Below, in pieces: positions 21,451-29,000 of a stretch of DNA of 31,651 nucleotides (positions are counted from its first letter, which is position 1; every line of letters starts with the position of its first letter). The position numbers and the translations under genes are program-made. Where the stretch lies: assembly GCF_035268865.1 (NCBI RefSeq), contig NZ_DATFKB010000224.1:1-31651 (forward strand), written 5' to 3'. This DNA is from Salinivirga sp035268865. GTDB taxonomy: Bacteria > Bacteroidota > Bacteroidia > Bacteroidales > Salinivirgaceae. The notes beneath the pieces are model-generated. The model had not been told where the DNA came from. It was given only the letters and a program-made list of their open reading frames with translations, and did not search any database.

Positions 21451-22791
21451 ATGAAGTTTTTTTTGCGGGGATTGTTTCTGTTGTCTGTAGTTTTCTTGTT
21501 TCTTACATGTAAAGAGGATGACAGTTTTTTAGGTGAGAATTTTTTGGATAGTAAACTGAGTATTTATTACGATACAGTTACAAACTTTACCACCACATCG
21601 GTGCCATACGACATTAATGATACAGTTTATTCTGGAGTAACGCTGGCAATGATCGGTGACTACTACGATGAGATTTTTGGCGACACCAAAGCCATGACTG
21701 TTTTTAGTGTGGCACCACAGTTTAATGTTGTTGATTCAGCTTCAAACCGGAATGCGGATAGTTTAATGTTGCAATTGCAATTTAGAGGAACATATTATGG
21801 TTTCGATACCACCGAACAAACTTTTCATTTATACGCGGTGGAGCAGCCACTAAATCAAATTGATACCAATTCACTTGCCAATGTGAATTTAAGCGATTAT
21901 TACGACCCGAACAGCCCCATTGCAACGACAACTTACGCAGTTAAACCTGATACAGGCCTTTTGCAGTTTAAATTGCCTGCTTCTATGGCTAATGACCTGG
22001 TTCAGAATTTAGATACTTTGATATCTTCAGATTCCGTTTTTGTTAACAATTTCATGGGGTTCATCGTGACAGCAGAGCGGCAGGAAGGTAATACCGGGGC
22101 ACTTATCCATTATAATTTTAATGCAGAAGAGACGCATATGCGACTGCTCTATAATGATGAAAACAGTGATGACCAGGTTCTTTATTTTTATCCAACATCT
22201 CAGGAAGGATACGTTAAACGGTTTAATTTCTTTGATCATGATTATTCTACAGGGTCTATCAGTAATCAGATGATTTCTATGAACCATACGCAGTTTATTA
22301 CGGATGATTCTCTTGCCTATATTCAGGCTGGTCGGGGTATTAATCTTGAGATAGATGTTGATTTAGCAGGTTCTGAGATTTTTGCTGATGACATGAATAA
22401 CGAGGAACTGGTCATAAACAGAGTGAGGCTTGAGTTGAATCCAATAAAGAGGGAATTCGAACTTGTAGACACATTAATGTATGCCCCACCAGAAGCGATC
22501 ATAATATATGAAGATGTGAATGGAGAAAAGGAAAATATAGTCGATTACTTCATTCCGGATCGGGGAATGTCAGCTCCAGAATACTATAATGATGAGGAGA
22601 ATTCTTATGGTTTTGTGTTTAGTGGAATGGTACATGAAAAAGTTAATGAAGGAAACTCTTCCTTTAAGCTTTTTTTACAACCTTCTCAAACAAGTATTAC
22701 TGCCAACAGAGCAGTATTTTATGGCTCCGGTGCAGTAGATTCGCTTAGGCCCAAAGTGATAATAACTTATTCGAAACGAACAAACGAATAG
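21451..22791 (+). CDS. DUF4270 outer-membrane lipoprotein
   Basis: The 446-residue protein starts with a lipoprotein signal (MKFFLRGLFLLSVVFLFLTC, with Cys20 as the lipidated residue). The mature region has the DUF4270 pattern: FLGENFLDSKLSIYYDTV near the start, YSGVTLAMIGDYYDEIFGDTKA, LMLQLQF, and a C-terminal RAVFYGSGAVDSLRPKVIITY. The family is restricted to Bacteroidetes and its function is not known; surface glycan binding has been suggested by others but I see no proof. It lies between the synthase-like gene and glmS, with 14-bp and 4-bp gaps, so all three are one operon. Confidence 0.88.
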   Translation: MKFFLRGLFLLSVVFLFLTCKEDDSFLGENFLDSKLSIYYDTVTNFTTTSVPYDINDTVYSGVTLAMIGDYYDEIFGDTKAMTVFSVAPQFNVVDSASNRNADSLMLQLQFRGTYYGFDTTEQTFHLYAVEQPLNQIDTNSLANVNLSDYYDPNSPIATTTYAVKPDTGLLQFKLPASMANDLVQNLDTLISSDSVFVNNFMGFIVTAERQEGNTGALIHYNFNAEETHMRLLYNDENSDDQVLYFYPTSQEGYVKRFNFFDHDYSTGSISNQMISMNHTQFITDDSLAYIQAGRGINLEIDVDLAGSEIFADDMNNEELVINRVRLELNPIKREFELVDTLMYAPPEAIIIYEDVNGEKENIVDYFIPDRGMSAPEYYNDEENSYGFVFSGMVHEKVNEGNSSFKLFLQPSQTSITANRAVFYGSGAVDSLRPKVIITYSKRTNE

Positions 22792-22795
22792 ATTT

Positions 22796-24631
22796 ATGTG
22801 TGGAATTGTCGGATATATAGGAAACAAAGAAGCCTACCCGATTTTGATTAACGGGCTCAAAAGATTAGAGTATCGTGGTTACGATTCGGCAGGTGTGGCT
22901 TTGTTGAATGGAAACATAAATGTATATAAAAGAAAAGGTAAAGTTTCAGATCTTGAAGACTATACCAAATCACAAAATACAGATGGTACAATAGGTATTG
23001 GCCATACCCGATGGGCTACTCATGGTGAACCAAACGATATCAATGCCCATCCGCATCGTTCTATGGATGGAAAGTTTGTGCTAATACATAATGGGATTAT
23101 TGAAAATTACGGTAAGCTTAAAAAGTCATTGGAAGAGGCTGGTTACGAGTTTACATCAGATACTGATACCGAAGTGCTGGCCAATTTGATTGCCTATATT
23201 TATAAAGAGGGTGAGATAAGTGTTGAAATGGCCGTACGTCTTGCCCTTAAAAAAGTAATTGGTGCCTACGGTCTGGTTGTATTCAGTACAGAAGAACCGG
23301 ACAAGCTTATAGCAGCCCGAAAAGGCAGCCCATTGGTAATTGGTGTTGGCAAAGGTGAATACTTTTTGGCATCTGATGCTACACCAATAGTTGAACATAC
23401 CAATAGCGTAATATACCTGAATGATGACGATTTGGCCATCATTAAGAAAGATCAAATGGTTTTGAAGACCATTTTTGACGAAAAACAAGAACCCGTTGTT
23501 GAGGAATTAGACCTTGATATTGGCGAGATTGATAAAAATGGGTTCCCGCATTTCATGTTAAAAGAGATTTTTGAACAGCCCCGCTCTATTTTAGATACTT
23601 TTAGAGGAAGGGTTGCTAAAGATAACTCTGAAATTGTGTTGGGAGGCCTGTATCGGGTTATCGACGATTTGGTACAAGCTAAACGTATATTGATTGTTGC
23701 ATGCGGAACTTCCTGGCATGCTGGTCAGGTAGGCGAGTATATGATTGAAGATTTGGCTCGCATACCTGTTGAAGTGGAATATGGCTCTGAGTTCAGATAC
23801 CGAAACCCTGTAATTACTAAAGATGATTTTGTGATAGCAATAAGCCAGAGTGGTGAGACAGCCGATACCCTGGCTGCTATACGCATGGCAAAAGAAGCCG
23901 GCGCAAGGGTGTTAGGTATATGCAATGTGGTAGGATCCAGTATCCCCCGGGAAACTGATGCAGGGGTTTATACCCATGCAGGACCCGAAATAGGGGTGGC
24001 CTCCACAAAAGCATTTACAGCACAGGTAACTGTGTTGGCTATGATAGCTATGGTGCTGGGAAATAAACGTGGTGAGCTTTCTACTGATGATTATAATGAA
24101 CTTATTCATGACCTTACAGAAGTTCCGGCAAAAATTGAAAAAATACTTCAGCAAAATGAAGAAATAAAAGCTATTGCAGAGATTTATAAGGAAGCTACAA
24201 ATGCCATTTATCTCGGCCGTGGTTATTTATTCCCCGTTGCACTGGAAGGAGCACTGAAACTTAAAGAAATTTCTTATATTCATGCCGAGGGCTATCCGGC
24301 AGCAGAAATGAAACACGGACCAATTGCCCTCATTGATGAAAATATGCCTGTAATTGTAATTGCAACAAAAGATAAGAGTTACGATAAAATTGTGAGCAAC
24401 ATTCAGGAAGTTAAAGCCAGAAACGGCAAAGTAATAGCCGTAGTAACAGAAGGAGATGATACAATACGCAATATGGCAGATCATGTGATGGAGGTTCCTG
24501 AAAGCACTGAGATGCTTTCTGCGCTTACAACAGTTGTTCCTTTGCAACTATTATCTTATCACATTGCCGTGATGAGGGGTTGTAATGTAGATCAACCCAG
24601 AAACCTGGCAAAATCGGTAACTGTAGAATAA
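22796..24631 (+). CDS. glmS: Glutamine--fructose-6-phosphate aminotransferase (isomerizing)
   Basis: The 611-residue enzyme makes glucosamine 6-phosphate, the first step to UDP-GlcNAc for peptidoglycan and LPS. The N-terminal glutaminase begins MCGIVGYIG with nucleophile Cys2, followed by EYRGYDSAGVA and GIGHTRWATHG. Two SIS sugar domains follow (ACGTSWHAG and SQSGETADTLAA around residues 300-355, and LGRGYLFPVALEGALKLKEI with HAEGYPAAEMKHGPIALID later). The C-terminus ends QPRNLAKSVTVE, the family end. Length is standard. It starts 4 bp after DUF4270 and ends in a strong terminator. No glmS ribozyme is seen; that is a Firmicutes feature. Confidence 0.96.
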   Translation: MCGIVGYIGNKEAYPILINGLKRLEYRGYDSAGVALLNGNINVYKRKGKVSDLEDYTKSQNTDGTIGIGHTRWATHGEPNDINAHPHRSMDGKFVLIHNGIIENYGKLKKSLEEAGYEFTSDTDTEVLANLIAYIYKEGEISVEMAVRLALKKVIGAYGLVVFSTEEPDKLIAARKGSPLVIGVGKGEYFLASDATPIVEHTNSVIYLNDDDLAIIKKDQMVLKTIFDEKQEPVVEELDLDIGEIDKNGFPHFMLKEIFEQPRSILDTFRGRVAKDNSEIVLGGLYRVIDDLVQAKRILIVACGTSWHAGQVGEYMIEDLARIPVEVEYGSEFRYRNPVITKDDFVIAISQSGETADTLAAIRMAKEAGARVLGICNVVGSSIPRETDAGVYTHAGPEIGVASTKAFTAQVTVLAMIAMVLGNKRGELSTDDYNELIHDLTEVPAKIEKILQQNEEIKAIAEIYKEATNAIYLGRGYLFPVALEGALKLKEISYIHAEGYPAAEMKHGPIALIDENMPVIVIATKDKSYDKIVSNIQEVKARNGKVIAVVTEGDDTIRNMADHVMEVPESTEMLSALTTVVPLQLLSYHIAVMRGCNVDQPRNLAKSVTVE

Positions 24632-24650
24632 AATAAGTTGGTATAAACTA

Positions 24651-24687
24651 AAAAATTCCGCAGCGACAAGGCTGCGGAATTTTTTTT
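24651..24687. terminator. Bidirectional terminator after glmS
   Basis: AAAAAATTCCGCAGC pairs with GCTGCGGAATTTTTTTT around a 6-base loop (GACAAG). T-runs exist on both strands, so it ends glmS on the plus strand and the DUF4296 gene on the minus strand. Confidence 0.93.
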
Positions 24688-24703
24688 GCATTTTGTGGAT
24701 TGT

Positions 24704-25081
24704 CTATTCTTTTTTGTCTTTTTTCGCTCGTTTTTCGAGCTCTATATCTTTTTTCCTTTTCTGTAGTTCTAGAATAACGTCGTCGTATAGTTTTTCAAAT
24801 CTGTCGAAGTCTTTTGAATAGTAATTATACAAGCTGTCGAACTGTGCGCGGGTAATATTGTGGGCTTCCAGAATTTCTTTATAGTACCCTTTTACCTGAG
24901 AGTTATTTATTTTACCTCTGTTAACGGCCCGGTTGAGTGTTGCATCTGCCAAATGAATTTCTACAAGCAGATCGACCATCTGCTCTTCATTTATTACAGG
25001 TTTATAATTTTTTTCTGCATTATCACATTCAACAAAAAATAGTAGACTAAGCGCGATGAATCCAATCAGTATTTTTTGCAT
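24704..25081 (-). CDS. DUF4296 lipoprotein
   Basis: The 125-residue protein has a signal peptide ending FFVEC; Cys19 is the likely lipidated residue although Glu at -1 is unusual. The mature part shows the DUF4296 pattern: INEEQMVDLLVEIHLADATL, then the helical YYKEILEAHNITRAQFDSLYNYY, and a long charged helix rich in Lys, Arg and Glu at the C-terminus. Function is unknown; the family is limited to Bacteroidetes. It starts one base after the end of porP on the same strand, so it is the third gene of the adhesin-PorP transcript. Confidence 0.85.
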   Translation of the reverse strand: MQKILIGFIALSLLFFVECDNAEKNYKPVINEEQMVDLLVEIHLADATLNRAVNRGKINNSQVKGYYKEILEAHNITRAQFDSLYNYYSKDFDRFEKLYDDVILELQKRKKDIELEKRAKKDKKE

Positions 25082-25082
25082 T

Positions 25083-26027
25083 TTATCTTATTTTTCTTCT
25101 GGTAGCAGATTGTTTAATTTTGTTGAACTTCACCCCAATCATGATTTCATAGGTGCCACTGGTATAGTTCCTTAGCTCGGAGGTTGTGATGTCGTACGAT
25201 AACCCGAGGTAGAGCATATCCTGGTAGTTGTAACCGGCCAGGAGCGATACAGCATCACCACTTCGGTAGTTGACACCAAACCAAACCATTTTTTGGTAAA
25301 TTGATCGGACATTAATATCTACCTGAACAGGTGAGCCTTTCACCAATTTAATCATGGATCCCGCCTCGATATCGAAATCGCGGTTAATATTGTATTTGTA
25401 ACCTCCCATAAGTACAAGGTGGTTGTTCAGCCGCGACATTACACTTTTGTAATCAACGGAGTCTGATTCTACGGTCTCGATTTTGTTGCTAAACAGCTGC
25501 ATTACTGAAACCCCTCCATAGTATTGTGATGTATAGAGGTACAGACCCAACGAACCATCGGGTAGAAACTTGGTATAACTTGACCCGTTTTGTGTAATAA
25601 CAGGGTCAGACTGTGGCAGGTCGGTTGCCGACAGGTCTATTTTGTATTGCGTTAGCCCTACAAAAGCACCCATTGAAAGCCTGATATCACCACTCACTTT
25701 GATGTTATAGGCGTAAGAACCATAAATTCCCAGCTTGCTGGTGGGGCCAATTACATCACTGAAGATGTAACCACCGTAACCCATTGGCATTGTTTTATGC
25801 GGGCCATAAGCACTTAACATATAGGTTTTTGGTGCGTCGCTTATTCCTGCCCATTGGTGACGGTAATTGGTTTTCACCTGGTAATAATCGTAAATACCAC
25901 CAATGGCGGGGTTAAACAGGTAATCGTTAAATACGTACTGGGTTAAGTTAGGGATTTGCTGCCCTGAAGCAATTCCTGTTCCCAGTAGCATAACACTTGC
26001 AATAAGTATGAGTCTGATTCGATTCAT
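25083..26027 (-). CDS. PorP/SprF-family T9SS membrane protein
   Basis: The 314-residue outer-membrane beta-barrel-like protein has a signal peptide (MNRIRLILIASVMLLG, cleavage near ASGQ) and the family start QQIPNLTQYVFNDYLFNPA, followed by YRHQWAGISDAP, PMGYGGYIFSDVIGPTS, and aromatic-rich alternating strands to the C-terminus. PorP/SprF proteins anchor or help export specific T9SS adhesins, usually encoded just upstream, and here the giant SprB-like gene is there. I choose ATG 26027; a frame extension to 26054 adds nine residues before a complete signal peptide. There is a hairpin in the 62-bp gap to the upstream gene. Confidence 0.92.
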   Translation of the reverse strand: MNRIRLILIASVMLLGTGIASGQQIPNLTQYVFNDYLFNPAIGGIYDYYQVKTNYRHQWAGISDAPKTYMLSAYGPHKTMPMGYGGYIFSDVIGPTSKLGIYGSYAYNIKVSGDIRLSMGAFVGLTQYKIDLSATDLPQSDPVITQNGSSYTKFLPDGSLGLYLYTSQYYGGVSVMQLFSNKIETVESDSVDYKSVMSRLNNHLVLMGGYKYNINRDFDIEAGSMIKLVKGSPVQVDINVRSIYQKMVWFGVNYRSGDAVSLLAGYNYQDMLYLGLSYDITTSELRNYTSGTYEIMIGVKFNKIKQSATRRKIR

Positions 26028-26050
26028 CGCGCTGTTTTTATAGGTTATAT

Positions 26051-26077
26051 GCACAGCGGGCGATTATCCCGCTATGC
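26051..26077 (-). promoter_or_regulatory. Hairpin between the giant adhesin gene and porP
   Basis: On the minus strand GCATAGCGGG pairs with CCCGCTGTGC (one G-U pair) around a 7-base loop. No T-run follows, so rather than a strong terminator it may be a processing or mRNA-stability site that sets different levels of the two proteins. Confidence 0.6.
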
Positions 26078-26089
26078 ATAATAATTTTT

Positions 26090-29000
26090 TTATCTGATTA
26101 CAGTTACCGGACCGTTGGCTTTTTTCGACCTTGATCCATCTGAGTATTGAATTACATAGTAGTAAGTACCAATGGTTACATCTTTACCATTCATGTTAGT
26201 ACCATCCCAACCACCGTCACCACCGCTTTGTTTCGGCATCATTTCAAGTGGGTCATTGGATTCAAATACCAGTTGTCCCCAACGGTTAAATATTTTCAGG
26301 TTAAAGTCCATATTGACATCAATACCCTGAATTCCCCAGTAGTCATTGTGTCCATCACGGTTAGGTGAAAAAGCACTTGGAGGGTTAAATTCACCCATAA
26401 CGCGTACTTTCACGGTATCATTGGTTTCACAATAACGGCCATCTATTGGGTAAGGGGCAGGTGTGCTGGCAGTAACACGGTAAATTGTACTGTCCATTAA
26501 TCCTGTTACATCGATCATGGTATTTTCTGTTGTATATGGTCCTGGCTCCGGAAGTGTATTGTTTTCAGGTGTTTCTCCTGTCACCTCCCACCGTTCTGTC
26601 CATGTATATGATGTTTCTTCAGATGGTATTGAGATGATTTCTAAGGTTGTTCCACCACCTTCAAAGAGGTTGGAGTTTGAACCGTCTGCCACTTGAGCCC
26701 GTACATCTGCGTAATTTGGTACTCGAACCAGTACGCTATCTTCCATGTAGCATCTGCCCGCTTCAATGCGAGCTACGTAGTAATTGTCGCCGTTTTGGTT
26801 TACGGTTGCAGTGTCAAAAGCAGTTTCGCTTCCTGTTGTCATACCGTAACCTTCAAGGCCGGCTCCACGAGCCCAGTAAACAGTGTCAACTGATAATAGG
26901 TCTGAATTTGCGTTGTAAACGGCAGGTGATGCAAACAAGGAAATGGCATCATATTTACATGCATCTATTGTTTTCAATGATGCATCTGCTCCATAAACAG
27001 ATGTGTCGGTCAGATTTACATTAATATTTGTAATATCAAATGATGTATCGGACTTAATTTGATAATTTTCCTCCTTAATACAACCAGAACCAGTTGTAAT
27101 TCTAACTGAATAAATAGCTGGATTGAGGTCATTTATACCTGGTTTTACATTTGATACAATTGTGTCTGTACTTAATATACTATCATATAAATCAGGATCA
27201 TATTCATAACCCCAGTTAGCCCATGTTGCAGAATCAATTGTCCATTCATAGTTAAGTGATGTGAATGGCTCAAATGGAACCCCTGGTTCAACTTCAATGG
27301 CGATTGATCCATTTTCATCACTAGGACAATTGGGGCGATCAATTATTTGTTCACTAATATTGATCTCTGAAGTTTCAGATTGTATAATTGCCGGCTTATC
27401 CTCTATACAGGATGCTTCGTCAATTACCCTTATGGTATATGGTCCGGTGCCAAGGTTCTCAAATACTGAGTCAGGCTCATAATCCGGACTTCCTCCTGTC
27501 GGGAATACTGCATACTGGAACTCTCCGTTACCCTGTAGTGGTGTAATGGTAATGCTTCCGGTAGTATCGTAGCTACAAACAGGTTTAGTTGACGTATATT
27601 CAAACTCAACCGATACTGGCGCAGTAAGTGTAAAGTTATCTGTTCTCACGCACAGGTCATCATCTATAACCGTTGCAAAATAGGTTCCTTCTTCAAGATT
27701 GGCGGCAACATCATTATTCAGAGTTGCATCGTGTGACCATGTATAGTCATAAGGTGTGGTTCCATTTTCTGCGTTTAGCGTAATGCTACCATTATCGAGG
27801 TTTTCTGCCAAACAGTTCGGATCAATTGCAATTGGGTCAATCGCAAAATCAGAGTTGTCAGGAATGTAGACTGAATCTTCTGCAACGCAGCCATTGTCGT
27901 CTACAAGTGTGAAGTAATAATAACCCACGTGCAGATCTTCAATTGTACTGCCTGTTACGGTTGTGTCATCGGGCCACGCCCATGCAAGGCCTTCAGGATC
28001 CAGTTCCGGATATCCATCATAGGCCCAGTCGAAGGTAAAAGGTTCAGTACCGCCACTTTCGACGCTTATGGTAATTGATCCATCGGCTCCGGAACAGCTG
28101 GCTTCAATAATATCATTGTTGTATACGTATGGTTGTGGTTCATTAACAATCAGTGAATCTTCGTAACTACTAAATACATCATTAATAGTGAGATAGTATG
28201 TGCCTGCGCTCAAGCCACTGATATCAGTTCCGGTAGAGTCGTTGCTCCAGGTTATTGAATATGGTGGCACACCACCGGCAGGTACAATGCTTATTGCACC
28301 ATCGCTGTATCCGTAGCATGAAACATCAGTAATTACGGTGTCTTCAATATAAATTGAGGTTTCAATAATTTCTGCACTATCTGAAATTGTACAACCCTGA
28401 TCATCAGTTACGGTATAGTAATACCAGCCCTGATCAAGGAATGTCAGAAGTGAATCGTTATCTGCTATTGGTCCGTCTTCATCAGCCCATTCATATGTGT
28501 ATGGTCTTACTCCTCCGGTTGCTTCAAGTCTGATTCTACCATTACCATCATCACCTGTAATATAGTCGGGCTGCAGTTCGTAAATTCTGACGTCGAACAC
28601 GAATTCGTCGGTCATTTCAAATTCTTTAATTACGCTACATGTACTTGTCTCATCGGTTAGCATTACAGAGTTTGTGCCAACATTTAATGCTATAGCAGTC
28701 TCTGTGGTTTCACCGGAACTCCATTCATAAGAGTATGGACCTGTACCATTTACAATGTCTGTTACCGTGGCAGAACCATTGCCTGCACAGGTAACCTCTT
28801 CCAGTATTTCTACTGTAAAGTCAAGTGCTGTATTGGCTTCAACAATAACTGAATCGACAACTGTACATCCCAGCGCATCGGTTACCTCTACAATATAGTA
28901 ACCAAATGCCAGGCTTGAAGCAGAGTCTGTGGCAGCTCCAACAATCGGGAAGGCCGCGTCATCAGCTTTGTACCAGTTATAGTTGTAAGGTCCTACACCT

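Noticed and set aside
22700..22796. A glmS ribozyme upstream of glmS
   Set aside because: The gap to the DUF4270 gene is only 4 bp, and no ribozyme core is present in the preceding coding sequence.
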